64,000 nt of DNA, taken from positions 8,711,577-8,775,576 of the forward strand of contig CM018036.1 of NCBI GenBank assembly GCA_008638375.1. Direction: 5' to 3'. This document shows, piece after piece, positions 46,621 to 56,599 of this stretch. Made by a program: the position numbers and the translations under genes. Numbering within the stretch: position 1 is the stretch's first letter; every line of letters starts with the position of its first letter. Below the pieces are notes generated by a model. The model was not told where the DNA came from and ran no database searches. It worked only from the letters and a program-made list of their open reading frames with translations. The stretch comes from Nyssa sinensis. Its lineage: Eukaryota > Streptophyta > Magnoliopsida > Cornales > Nyssaceae.

Positions 46621-48885
46621 GCTTCCTGGTACACTTTGTAACTTTAGTGCTGCAACAGTTGATGCAACTCTAGATATCAACATTTCTTGTTATCATATAT
46701 AGAGACCTTAGTTATACTTCTCCATTCCTTTTGACATTTTTATAGCTTGCATGAACATTAAAAAGTTTAATAAGAAAGCTGGCAAACTACAAAATTATCA
46801 CTGGTACACTTCCAAGTCAAATGGAAGTACGGGGTGTACCATTATTCCTAGAGCCTTTTCACATTATCATCCTCCTTAGAGCAGCTCCAAGTTTAAATAT
46901 CCTAATTTTCATAAATGCCTATAATTCATAACTTAGTAGAACTATAAAAATCTTTTAAACTAGTATTCCCCATGGGGTTCTCATTTTATAATTTATGAAA
47001 TTCTACCTTAATCACATCCCACTTTAATTAAATTCCTTAGTACTACTCACCTTCAATCCACTTAACATGATCCAATTTCCACTTTGCATCTTGTTTCCAT
47101 CCTATACCCAATTCTCAATACCAATCATCATGCACCTTACATTAGGCCTCACTTGAACCTCTTTTACCTTCCTTTTTCAGCCCATGCCTCCAAAATATTT
47201 CCTTGCATCACTTCCAAATTCTCTAACTGCCTCTTTCTACTCTTAAAAATATACCATTTCATCACCAGCATACCACCACTAAGTCTATTTATATAATTAC
47301 CATGGCCTTTAGCTTCCACAAGGACCCCTCTTCCTACTCTCTAGACAAATCAGTTATCTCATCCCACATGGTGTTGATTTCTTAATCTAAATTACCCTTT
47401 AATCATCTGATCTTTTTAAAATTCATTAATTTATAACCTTCTGTATTCCACTCCACATCTAAGAGATGCATGCTTACAGTACTCTTTCACTTCAATGTAA
47501 TAATGCATACATTCTATAAACACTGACCAATTTTTTACCAGCGAACTCTCTCATTGCATAGCTTCATTTTTTTAAGTACATACCTTCATGATTTTATAAG
47601 ATTTTATAAGTCCAAATGTTTATTTGCAGTTCTTCCTAATGCAATTATATGTTCTAGTTTTCCTCCTTGATATAGTTCACAGCTTGTATCTCCAATATCC
47701 TTTTGAATTGCCATCTATCCAACAAGTTCTGACAGTTAAGCCATACTGACTCTTTTAAGAATTTTAATATTTATTTCACTCAGTTCCTTTGTTTGCCTAC
47801 ATTCCTAATTCACAAGGTACTAGCTCAGAAAAACCTATTCCCTTGAATTATTTCCAGACTCACACACAACCAAGGAAATACCTCGCATCAGCATCTCACC
47901 CAATCTAGTCCGCTGATGAGGCATGTCACCTGGAAACCTTACCAAAGTTAGGAACCCCTTGCTTCTTTCTCAATGCACTAATCAATACACAATTATAATC
48001 ATTTTGCATTCTATAAAAATCAGTACAAAATTTAACTCGTCCTGTTCACTAATAATAAAACAGAGAGTTATGCATAAAATCAGATGACATGTACATACAC
48101 AATTAGAAATATGATAAGAAAATATGAAAAAATATCATTGTCCGCTCAAACCCAATTGTAAGTGGAGAATTGAGGTGCCAAACCTATCACTTTATGTTTT
48201 TTATTTATTCTATTGCTTTTTTTTTTTTTTTACCTATTCAATTATTCATTGAGGATCGATAAGATTTCACTGATTGAACATATGATTCATTTTGAAAAGT
48301 TGTTGACTTGGTGAAAATAAAGTGCAGATACGGATAGGTGATCCACTCAAATATTTGAAAATGCTACAACATATGCATGAAGCTCAACTTGGTACAGTAA
48401 TCAAATTGATTGGCACCATCGTTTAACCTTTTGAAAAAACCAAACAATCCTAACCCTTGTGAGGAGTAAACAATAAAAAATTTGGTAGTAGTACCGTAAT
48501 TTTCATGAATCTGGTAACTTTATTCACATACCAAACCAATCTAGTACACGGACATTAAGAAGCAATCGCATGAAGATAACAATGCACAAACAAATTTTCA
48601 GGAAATCAGTGTCTAACTTGTTGATTCTACCGTATGGTTTTCACAATCTTAAGTTGTTAGCCTTATATGCTTAATGGTTGTCGAACAGAGTTAACCATTT
48701 TAAAGCAATTACGAAGAAATCATGGCAAGTTTCAAACAATTACATCACTGAGTCTGAGTGAATATATCTATATTTATTGAAATCGACGATTTACCTTCAG
48801 AGATTTCAAATTCTTCGAACTCGTCATCATCCTCGAATAGGTCAATCTTTGCGTCTTCAGTTGCTACCTTGGGTTCGGTTTCCAT
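43163..48885 (-). CDS. DSS1: DSS1/SEM1, 26S proteasome lid subunit (two exons, 73 aa)
   Basis: Small, very acidic, mostly disordered protein. In eukaryotes it is part of the 19S regulatory lid (Sem1/Rpn15) and also binds BRCA2 and the TREX-2 complex, so it serves proteasome assembly, homologous recombination and mRNA export. Exon 1 (48885-48795) encodes METEPKVATEDAKIDLFEDD through FEEFEISE; exon 2 (43293-43163) encodes EWDEKEEGKEVTQQWEDDWD through LQLRRELENNTAKK. The junction splits a Glu codon (G|AG); donor GTAAAT and acceptor GCAG are canonical, and the total of 222 nt is in frame. The two acidic/aromatic patches (DLFEDDDEFEEFE and WEDDWDDDD) that contact partners are intact, and the length is normal. 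The 5.5-kb intron is large for such a gene and full of repeats. Upstream, 48886-49200 is the probable leader and promoter. Confidence 0.93.
43319..43342. repeat. TA microsatellite at the DSS1 intron 3' end
   Basis: About 12 TA units roughly 25-50 bp upstream (on the gene strand) of the exon 2 acceptor, where a polypyrimidine tract would usually lie. Confidence 0.85.
45045..45415. repeat. 186-bp tandem duplication of TA/CA/GT-rich sequence
   Basis: GATAATAAATGATCATGTGT starts at 45045 and again at 45231. The two units are almost identical over about 170 bp, including the 'tatatacacac' run and 'cacgtgcctgtgtg' core. Both contain strings of TATAC/GTATA inverted words that could fold. The open frames across them (Tyr/Ile/Cys/His-rich) are artefacts of dinucleotide repeats. 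Confidence 0.92.
46120..46471. mobile_element. Mutator-like MITE with 9-bp target duplication, in the DSS1 intron
   Basis: A 352-bp element. Left end CTAAGCAGCACGGGACACTG; right end read in reverse TAAGAAGCACGGACACTCTA. The direct repeat GACACAAAA flanks it exactly (46111-46119, 46472-46480). The right subterminal part is a dense array of GTGTCCG/CGGACAC words (46388-46465). It is non-coding. A 9-bp duplication fits the Mutator superfamily. Confidence 0.78.
46582..46617. repeat. TC microsatellite
   Basis: About 18 uninterrupted CT units in the DSS1 intron. Confidence 0.9.
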
Positions 48886-49316
48886 TTCGAACTCTCACAG
48901 AAAACTGCAGCTAAAAGTGAATGAGCTTTAAATATTTATCATATAGAAGGGAATGTGAAATTATGAACCCTGTGAGGCCCGAGCCTTTAAACATCGAAGT
49001 TGGAAGCTGAAACCCTAATGAAGTGAACAATGAATATCTAATATCTATACATGCATCATATAATATATATATATATATATATCGTCAAAACTGACAATAA
49101 TGAAGACAGTCAACTTACAGAGATGTAGAGAAAATCGGCGACTAGTAGGTGAAATCTGCGACCAGCTCTGGATGACCCTAGATCGTTCTGATTCAGACGG
49201 GAATTTAAATAGACTGTTTTACAAGCAATCTCAAAAGAGGGGATAAATGGAAGTTAGGGAACGCACCAATTTCAGTCTTACGACGTCGTCTTGACTGCCC
49301 AGAATTTGTTTTTTTA
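48886..49316 (-). promoter_or_regulatory. Probable DSS1 5' UTR and promoter region
   Basis: The 430 bp upstream of the DSS1 start codon (minus strand) are less AT-rich than the flanks around 49120-49300, as expected of a housekeeping leader. A TA run lies at 49062-49081. There may be a 5' UTR intron; no splice pair or TATA box can be assigned with confidence. Confidence 0.35.
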
Positions 49317-49799
49317 TGATTAAATTGCACTCACCACTTCTAAAATTTTTAATAATTACTAGAATATTTCATAAGATTTCTCAAATGAAACTAAGCATTT
49401 ATTTTTATTGAAAAATTATAAATATTTTTCTTCTAGTCATATTTTTTTTCAAAATAACAAAATTGCTCATTTCATTATTTTTTTAAAAATTTTAACCTAT
49501 TTTTTCTATTTTGTTATTTTCAAATAAATATTAATTAAATTTTTTTATTAGAAAAATATAAGTTATTTTCCTTAAATTTGTGTTTATATAAAATAAAAAA
49601 AATCTTTAAAAACATTAGAAAAATTGATAGATTGTAAAAGAAAAATAAAATGAATGGATACTTTTGTCATTTTTAAATAAATTTGGGTTAGAGAGAAGGT
49701 ATTTGAAACTTAGTCGATAAAAATAAAAAATAGTGTCATTTTAAAGATTTTAAAAGAGATTTTAGTAATTATAAATATCATAAAAGTCAATATAATTCT
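49317..49799. mobile_element. Mutator-like MITE family GGGTAAATTACAC, diverged copy
   Basis: The sequence from 'gattaaattgcactcaccac' onward matches 34469-34880 block by block ('attgaaaaattataaatatttttc', 'tttcaaaataacaaaattgctcatttcatt', 'tttgtcattttta'). The right end, read in reverse (GAATTATATTGACTTTTATG), resembles the family end. No clean target duplication. Confidence 0.5.
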
Positions 49800-50189
49800 T
49801 TTTCTTTTTTTTTTCTTTGTCAACATACTTCAGGAAAGTCCAAATCGTGATTTCTCCCATATGGAGAGACATGAGGCGTCGCTCGGTCCCTAAGAGTTGA
49901 AAAGGCACCTAGATCACACACTATCTGCTTTAAAAAAGGTTTTTTTTTTTTTTTTTAACAATTAGTTAATTGCTTTGATTTATAAGTTTTTGTAATGCAG
50001 TTAGTCAACTATTTTATTATGATTTGGAGATTAAAGATTTGAGTGTTAAAAATTTTATTTTTATTTTTAATTTTATGATGTTGCATTTTTTGTTCAATAG
50101 AGCTTTCATTTTCCATCACTTGTCAAAAACTCAAAATCAAATGACTATTGGGTAAGCTTCGGTGGTAGCCATTCTGATAATAACGTTAG

Positions 50190-50620
50190 TTAAATAAAAA
50201 GATTGTAATCGAAAGAAATTAATTGAGCATAAATTAAAAGCGCACCTTAGGACTTTATTTATAGATTGCAGATTTCCAAAGTTAATTAGCATTCGGAGTA
50301 AAAAAAGTAAAGATTTGAAGATATCCGAAAGTAATAGTTACCATGTTGAACTCTGTTACCTTATTCCGAGGTCAGTAGGGCATAAAAGGCAATGACCAGT
50401 TCGGGATCTCTTTTTGTAGATATTCCGTAATTCTTGCTCTAGAGGTAAGGTTAGAGATCTTGCGCCATTCTGAACAAATAAACTCTGAACCCCATTGTAT
50501 TTGTCTGTATTTGATAGGAAAATCTCTCTTAGTCTATATATGCAAATACTTTGTACACACACATGTCATCTTTACGTTGATCTGTCACTTTATGATCCAT
50601 CAATTTTTATTCGTGTAATA
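50190..50620. repeat. Dispersed repeat, LTR-like fragment, copy 2
   Basis: The first 200 bp match 2860-3165. Beyond that comes a stretch that looks like a plant LTR U3/R region: 'aatctctcttagtctatatatgcaaatac'. I cannot find TG...CA ends, a primer-binding site or coding sequence, so solo LTR is only a suggestion. Confidence 0.35.
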
Positions 50621-50909
50621 AGGCTGAAAGCCTAAAATCATTTAATTATCCTTATACTTACAATAGCAGGAATTTTGTACACTTTGACTAACCTAAATTA
50701 TGAGTTGAAATCAATCAAAAAAATTATGACTCCACAAAGGATTAGAACTCTCTTTCACTATTAGTCAATTGCTCATTTGTCAGCCTTGAAACCCACTTGT
50801 TTGAAATTCATGCCATTTATTTCAACATTGGACAAGATGATTCAGAATCATCACATTACACATCAGCATGTTTGGTTGTCCTGTACAATTTGAATTGCTT
50901 TATTGTGAT

Positions 50910-51195
50910 TGTTGGTCTCAGAATGAGCAATGGTTCTAATTTATAAATACTTGAATATGCCAGTCATTTGGGAATCTGCTTTAATGGTGTTCTGAACTCT
51001 TTTCCCTACAATGTGGCAAACAGTGTTAAAAAGGCTACTGTTAGCTCATCTGTGAGAGAAACATCTCCAATTATGCATTATTTAAATGAAACTCAATCTG
51101 CAGGCACTCATTGTGACCCCAATTGTGTCTTCTTCTTGAATTCTGAATTAAGGTTAGTCCCAATGCATCAGCCATTTGTCCATTATGGGATATAA
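50910..51195. repeat. Local duplication, unit A, left part
   Basis: The sequence 'gagcaatggttctaatttataaatacttgaatatgcc' with 'gggaatctgctttaatg' recurs at 52325-52395. The segment 50990-51175 between this and 'gggatataaa' is absent from the second copy. That segment has an open frame of 75 codons (50968-51195) with no family I recognise. Confidence 0.7.
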
Positions 51196-51456
51196 ATTTA
51201 GGGTTAAGTGAGTGGTGAAAAGTGTGGTTAAAGAAAAAGTGTAATTTGAAAAAGTTTAATTTGAGTTAAATGAATGTATTTGAAATGAGTTTAAAAGAGT
51301 AGTGTTTGGATGAGCCGTTAAAAGTGTTAAATGTTTTATTGATGAAAAATGGGTGTTTCTGAAATGAGAGTTTAAAAAAAATTCATCACTGACACTTTTA
51401 CGAAATGAACCTTTGACGCTCGTCTCTAAAACGTCACCACCCATCCAAACATACCT
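51196..51456. mobile_element. MITE family TGTTTGGATGG, copy 2, inserted in the duplication
   Basis: A 260-bp element inverted relative to 33711-34065. Its right end reads, in reverse, GGTATGTTTGGATGGGTGGT. Body words shared with copy 1 in reverse include 'gtgttaaatgttttattgatgaaa' and 'agtttaatttgagttaaatgaatgtatttgaaatgagttt'. The matching sequence at 52398-52415 has no insertion here. Confidence 0.7.
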
Positions 51457-51610
51457 ATATATGTAATATTATTCTCACGAACAAATAAACTATTTCTTTG
51501 AATTCTGAATTATGCCCATTAATATCCAGATCCAAAATTTATAAACAAATAAAAAATATGCAAGTCACCTCCCAAAAGAGGCAGAAATTTCTATCCTGAA
51601 TTTTTTAAAT
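51457..51610. repeat. Local duplication, unit A, right part
   Basis: Sequence from 'attattctcacgaacaaataaactatttctttgaattctgaattatgcccattaatatccag' to 'gaggcagaaattt' matches 52408-52535 closely. Confidence 0.8.
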
Positions 51611-52026
51611 CTGATGTATTGAGAAAAAAAAAATCAATGAAACTTCACCCACTCTGCCATTTCTACCTCTTGTTTCACCACAAAAAAAAAAGTTTGTTCC
51701 TCATGTAAAGCTTATACTCAACTCAATAAAGTCCTATCATAATTATTTACAGTCGCTTATAAGAATTTTGTCTCGTCATTCTAATCTATATAAGATGATT
51801 CTCGCAATTAAACCACACATCATCATAACTCAATTGATTTTGCAATTGCTTTGTTTAAAGAAGTTTGAATTAACTTTTGCTTGCAGGTATAGTTTTTAGT
51901 TTTTTGAAAAATCCCAAATTTTTATTAATTTCAAATTTTTCCTCTTTTTTGTAATTATTCTAGTTTCCTACTTGTAATAAGACTAGTATAAAGAATTAGT
52001 AATCTTATTCAGATTATTAGTAGTCT

Positions 52027-52062
<36 letters not shown>

Positions 52063-52309
52063 CATGTAAAATAGTATTTATTATTCAGATTATTAATAAT
52101 ATATTTTTGTTTAGAAATTTGAGATTTTTTTTTTATTTAGGTAAGAAGTCTCGTTCATTCTTTATTGCTAAAAAATTTAACGTGTTTGATTATTCTTCAC
52201 ATGCCGCACTAAATTAATTGGATACTTAAGCACCTTCCGCTTTGATAAAGTCTTTTTCTTGACAGTTAATTAAATGTTTTGATTTATAAGTTTTTGAATC
52301 GCCTCATTG

Positions 52310-52540
52310 TGATTGTAGGTCTCATAGTAAGCAATGGTTCTAATTTATAAATACTTGAATATGCTACTCATTAGGGAATATGCTTTAATGCTATTGTGGG
52401 ATATAAATTATTCCCGCGAATAAATAGACTATTTCCTTGAATTAGGAATTATGCCCATTAATATCCAATTCCAAAATTTATAGACAAATGAAATTTATGC
52501 AAGTCACTTCTCAAAAGAGTTAGAAATTTTTATAATTATT
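52310..52540. repeat. Local duplication, unit B
   Basis: The second, shorter copy of 50910-51610. It lacks the 185-bp middle segment and the MITE: 'gctttaatgctattgtgggatataaattattcccgcgaataaatagac' runs straight through. The two units are about 1 kb apart. Confidence 0.8.
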
Positions 52541-52614
52541 CCAAAATTGTTTGGATTGTTTGGATTGTGGGATATAAATTAATTAATTTTTATAAAGAAA
52601 GAGTCTTTCACTTA

Positions 52615-53330
52615 AAAGTCCAAAAAAAGTATATAATTTATCATCTAGTCCCAACTTATATCAAGTAACGCACCAAATCCTTCACATATTCAATGACTAA
52701 AATATCTTAACATTTCTAATCAGCTTACCACTTTAAAAAAAAACAGGCATGTGAAAAAGGCACTTTTTTTAAGATTTTAAAATTCAATAACTCATAAATT
52801 ATAGACTCATTTTTAATAAAATTTATATATTTGGACTTTAAAAATTAAGATTTATCAAACAAGATTCATATTGCATATGAAATTTTGACCAAAAAAATCA
52901 ATCCGAAATTGTAAAATTCTGTTGCAATAAAAGTGTAAAATTGTAGACTTTTCAGTAAAAAAACTCCACTCCAGCAAAAGTGTAAAATCTTATCAGCGAA
53001 AGTGTACGATTTACACTTGTGAAGTAAAAAAACTTAGTTCTAGTTAAAAGTATAAAATTTTATATTTTTTTAAAACTGTAAAATTTATAATTTCATAAAA
53101 ATTGAAAAAATTCTCAATCGTTAATAATTTCATAGAACTTCTAGCAACACGTTAGATATTCAAATTTGACTTTAAAGTTTGTAAAAATTTGTCAAAAAGA
53201 ATTTGTATGTAATGAATGAGTGATTAAAAAATCACTAATCGTGAAAAGTGTAAAATTTACTCTATCGCAAACTGTAAGATTTACACTACTGCAAAGTGTA
53301 AAATCTATATCCATCACCACCCATCGGCAC
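52615..53330. repeat. Dispersed repeat with 'gtaaaattttata' words, copy 2
   Basis: It matches 23010-23084 plus 23866-24400 across the place where copy 1 holds a 778-bp MITE. The right half is a loose tandem array of 'aaaagtgtaaaattt' (52935-53310). No coding sequence. Confidence 0.65.
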
Positions 53331-54094
53331 CACTAGCCACCATGGAAAAACCCCAATGATGATTTAGCAACCCATGAGTTCGTAAGAAAGCACATGTATT
53401 ATTCCTTCTATTAACATCTTTGAGCAGTATAAAAGGTGAGTGCATTAATGTTCTTGAATCTCAAATATATTTTGTTACAAATTTTTTTTCCTTTCACTTT
53501 TAACACAAAAACAAAGATTTATTGAATAAAAGAAGAGGGAATACAGAAAGGGGGAGGGAGAGATCTTCTTGCAAGAAGAAGGGGATATAAGTAGACAGAA
53601 AATTGTTCAATAAAGAGGATAAAGAGAGAGAATTAGAAGTCACAAGATATCATTGAAACCACCCCAAAAAGTTCTGCAAGGAAGAGTTTCTATTCATGCA
53701 AGATCGTCAGCCACTAGATTGACTATTATAGAAATCCTTAAAAGAAAATGCAATGGAGTTGGTCAAATCTCTTCCTATAATTGAGGTCGTCATCATCATC
53801 AACATTGCAGCAAGAAGCTAGTCAGATGGAAATCATTTTTGCGCCTTTCATAATTTGAACAGAAACAGAATGTGCAATGGAAGCAAAAATCATTCATCTG
53901 TGTTGTCAACAGTCTTATTCATTACTATATACAAAAATCAAATACAACTGTGTGTGTCGCTATCTAACTCCATATATAAACAATGGTTAATAAAGTACTT
54001 GGCTCTTAAAAAAACCGAGCTAATATCAAGAACAAAAAATGAAGCTAACCGCACACCAGAATATATCTATATACAGTGAGAAATCTATATATCC
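53331..54094. other. Downstream region of the PUB gene
   Basis: No gene seen. The part next to 54095 is the likely 3' UTR of the U-box gene (minus strand). The stretch at 53520-53640 is purine-rich (GAAGAAGG, GGGAGGGAGAG). A 74-codon frame at 53855-54079 has no domain. Confidence 0.5.
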
Positions 54095-56149
54095 TCACTG
54101 TACGTCAATGAAGCGTTCTTGTGGAACTGAATTAGTCAGTAGGCCAGAAGAGCTTGTTTCGCGAAAATTGTGCAGGATTTTGATGAGTGAACGCGCCTTC
54201 TTGCCCCCATGAGAAGTGCCATCGGTTAGAATGCAATAGAGTGAAGTCATGAGAGAAGGGTCCTTAGCCAAAACAGCAATGGCGTCCACGCCACCATTGA
54301 TGCACAAATTCAGCAAAATTGAAACACAGTGCTCTGTCCCTGCTCGAGATGTTGAAGACTTCAAAGTCCCCATAATTACTGGCAAGGCTGAATTAGTTTG
54401 TAGAATTGTAATTGCACCATCGAAACTCTCTGCCAATGTTCCAAGAACTGCTAATGAATCTGTTTTGAGATCAGTCCTGTCTGAACAAGGTAAGAGATTA
54501 ATTAGCAATGGAACTGTCCCACTTGCAAGCACTCTCTGATGGTTAGCATTGTATAGAAGCAGCCCAAAAATTGCCACCAATGCATTCTTTTTCCCACAAT
54601 TTGTCCCCTCCTTGATCAGCTCCGCCAAAGCCGCGAATGCCTCCGGTCTGTCACCAATCAGTTTCCGGTACTCGTGGACTGATGACAGGTAAAAGATTGT
54701 GGCAGCTGCAATTTGCCGGGCTTCCAATTTTAGTCCCTGCCGGAGAACCATAAGTATTGAGTTTAATCCTCCATTGTCAATGATCACTCTCTTGCCATTG
54801 GCATCCTTAGAGAGCTTTAACAAAGCTGCAATTGCGTGCTCTTGAGTGGTTGAATCAGTGGAAGCAAGCAGTGTCAAGAGAGGCGGAACAGTGCTTGCTT
54901 TGATCAAGCAAGACCGATTGAAAATGCTGGATTTTGTGAGCTGACGAATTTCATAAGCTGCCTTTTTGTGCTGCTCACCTGTTCCATTGTATAGCCTGCT
55001 GGCAAGAAATTCTGCAAGAAACTTCAAAGCTCCTGCAGCTGCCGGACTACCTGCAACGATTGTTCTCGTTATGTCGCGATTCTTCTTTCTTGATTTCGAA
55101 AGTGAAACCCCATTATCTGCACAGAACTGTTGGATTAGCTTCTTAAGAGTGGAATTAGGCACCAACTCCGTGTTTGCCAGCTTTTCCCCTGTTTTGGGAC
55201 AGAGGAGGTTTCCGGCATTCAGCCATTTGTGAATCGAAGCGCGATCGTAAGTCTGACCGGTGGATACTGTCACCGGATCATTCATCAGCTCGAGAGAAAT
55301 TGGGCACCGAAAATCTTCTGGATTCAAGCAGCTAAGCATCTCCACATTGCATTTGCTATCTGTTTGATCAGTGTCAGCAAAAACAGAGGTTTCAAACAGA
55401 GCTCCTCTGCAGTAGCTCATGAACCCAACCAAGCTACTCAATAATGGCACCCCTTTCTCATCACCATCCAAGCATTCCAAATCAATCTCTTCATCCAGGA
55501 ATTTAATCTCCTTGTTACAGTCATTCCAGCTCTGAATCTCGAGATAATCGAGAACTGGCTTGATCATGCTCGGTGTCGGCTCAAATCTATTCTCGAATTG
55601 ATTCAATATCAAAATAACTCGTTTCATGGCGTTTTCATCATCCGGCTCGAGTTCCAATTTCGCCTTTCGCGCCTGCTTCCCTACCAATTCAACCAATTCT
55701 TTGATTTCACGCGACACAGGCATCGAACCCAGTGGAAGAACATCGAGCGCCGTCGCCACTGTCCGAATCAACACCCGGAACTGCGTCGCCACGAAATGAG
55801 ACTTCATCAGAATCCAAAGTCGAGCTCCGTCTCGCGTGCAATCTTCCAATAAAAACTGAATCTTTTGGAACGCAAGGTGTAGCTCTGTGAAGCAGAGGAC
55901 GGCCGAGTCGGATAAAACTGGTTTCCAATCTCGGATTTCGTCGAAGAATATCAAAAGAATTCCGATTTGGCGGATTGTTTCACGGGCATTTTTTCTCTGG
56001 GTTGCGAAGAATTTGGACCTGTAACTGCATATGTTTCGAGAAAGAGTGATCAGAGAATCAAGAAGAGTGGTCGGAGAAATGCCCTCACAGGGATGAACCG
56101 CCGGAAATGTCAGTGTCCGGCGATCATTCCGCTCATAATTTTGAATCAT
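54095..56149 (-). CDS. PUB19-like: U-box E3 ubiquitin ligase, PUB18/PUB19 type (684 aa, intronless)
   Basis: Ubiquitin ligase with three parts: an N-terminal U-box-associated helical domain (about residues 20-260), the U-box (about 277-345: LNPEDFRCPISLELMNDPVT... CPKTGEKL... VPNSTLKKLI) and C-terminal ARM repeats (about 380-670). The N-terminus (LTFPAVHPCEGISPTTLLDS) closely matches Arabidopsis PUB18/PUB19, known negative regulators of ABA-mediated stomatal closure and drought tolerance that are themselves stress-induced. The length equals the family's usual 680-690 residues and the single exon is also normal. The first ATG is used: it fits the family start, and a TATA box lies about 65 bp upstream. 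The frame is intact with all U-box signature residues present. Open frames on the opposite strand are shadows. PUB18 versus PUB19 cannot be decided by eye. Confidence 0.95.
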   Translation of the reverse strand: MIQNYERNDRRTLTFPAVHPCEGISPTTLLDSLITLSRNICSYRSKFFATQRKNARETIRQIGILLIFFDEIRDWKPVLSDSAVLCFTELHLAFQKIQFLLEDCTRDGARLWILMKSHFVATQFRVLIRTVATALDVLPLGSMPVSREIKELVELVGKQARKAKLELEPDDENAMKRVILILNQFENRFEPTPSMIKPVLDYLEIQSWNDCNKEIKFLDEEIDLECLDGDEKGVPLLSSLVGFMSYCRGALFETSVFADTDQTDSKCNVEMLSCLNPEDFRCPISLELMNDPVTVSTGQTYDRASIHKWLNAGNLLCPKTGEKLANTELVPNSTLKKLIQQFCADNGVSLSKSRKKNRDITRTIVAGSPAAAGALKFLAEFLASRLYNGTGEQHKKAAYEIRQLTKSSIFNRSCLIKASTVPPLLTLLASTDSTTQEHAIAALLKLSKDANGKRVIIDNGGLNSILMVLRQGLKLEARQIAAATIFYLSSVHEYRKLIGDRPEAFAALAELIKEGTNCGKKNALVAIFGLLLYNANHQRVLASGTVPLLINLLPCSDRTDLKTDSLAVLGTLAESFDGAITILQTNSALPVIMGTLKSSTSRAGTEHCVSILLNLCINGGVDAIAVLAKDPSLMTSLYCILTDGTSHGGKKARSLIKILHNFRETSSSGLLTNSVPQERFIDVQ

Positions 56150-56211
56150 TGAATTGAACTGAATCTCTGGGTTTAAGAAAGTGAAAATAGAATCAGATAG
56201 CTTCGATTGAT

Positions 56212-56220
56212 CTATTTATA
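56212..56220 (-). promoter_or_regulatory. TATA box of the U-box gene
   Basis: On the minus strand the sequence reads CTATAAATAGATC, a near-perfect plant TATA box, about 65 bp upstream of the start codon at 56149. That implies a short leader of about 30-40 nt. Confidence 0.75.
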
Positions 56221-56317
56221 GGGAGATTTGAAACAGTGGATCTTTATGGAATCGTGGCAAGAATATAGTTGGAGCTGATCGAGTGCAGTAATATCTCCAT
56301 TCAACACCTGTGATGTA

Positions 56318-56323
56318 CACGTG
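56318..56323 (-). promoter_or_regulatory. ABRE/G-box (CACGTG), proximal
   Basis: TACACGTGGG, a G-box-type ABA-responsive element, lies about 170 bp upstream of the start codon. Its context ATGTACACGTGGG is repeated exactly at 56433-56445. Confidence 0.6.
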
Positions 56324-56424
56324 GGAAGTTTTAGTTGGCTGATGCTGTTTCTTGGATCATGCTCAGAGATATTAAAGGTTCACCTGGGAGTGTACGGATG
56401 GGGATGGCTGGGTGGATCCTACAC

Positions 56425-56442
56425 ACCGACTATGTACACGTG
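56425..56442 (-). promoter_or_regulatory. DRE core (ACCGAC) next to a second ABRE/G-box
   Basis: ACCGAC at 56425-56430 is the core of the dehydration-responsive (DREB-binding) element. CACGTG at 56437-56442 is a second G-box/ABRE, 119 bp from the first. A DRE beside an ABRE is a known arrangement in drought-induced promoters. Confidence 0.6.
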
Positions 56443-56489
56443 GGTTAACTACAGAGTGACATGTTGCCTCAGGAAAGGGCAAAGAAGCA

Positions 56490-56548
56490 GCCGACATAAC
56501 CTACAAGGACATGAAAGGCATTTTTGCTTTGAACGGAAAATTACGTGT
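56490..56548 (-). promoter_or_regulatory. Second DRE core (GCCGAC) and ACGTGT ABRE-like word
   Basis: GCCGAC at 56490-56495 (the stronger DREB1-type core) and ACGTGT at 56543-56548 extend the stress-element cluster to about 400 bp upstream of the U-box gene. Confidence 0.5.
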
Positions 56549-56599
56549 ACTTTCGGCTTATGTATGATTAAACAAAGAAACAATTGAAAGTTAATCACA

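Larger units (their letters stand above)
43294..48794 (-). other. DSS1 intron, 5.5 kb
   Basis: It holds no nested gene that I can support. Contents from low to high coordinates: a patch at 43500-43640 related to 170-235 (possible antisense SINE), AT-rich DNA, a 186-bp tandem duplication of microsatellite-like sequence (45045-45415), a Mutator-like MITE (46120-46471), a TC microsatellite (46582-46617) and about 2 kb of unremarkable AT-rich sequence. Confidence 0.75.

Noticed and set aside
54249..56152. Several plus-strand open frames of 61-96 codons
   Set aside because: Shadows of the intact 684-codon U-box gene on the minus strand; none has a domain or its own start context.
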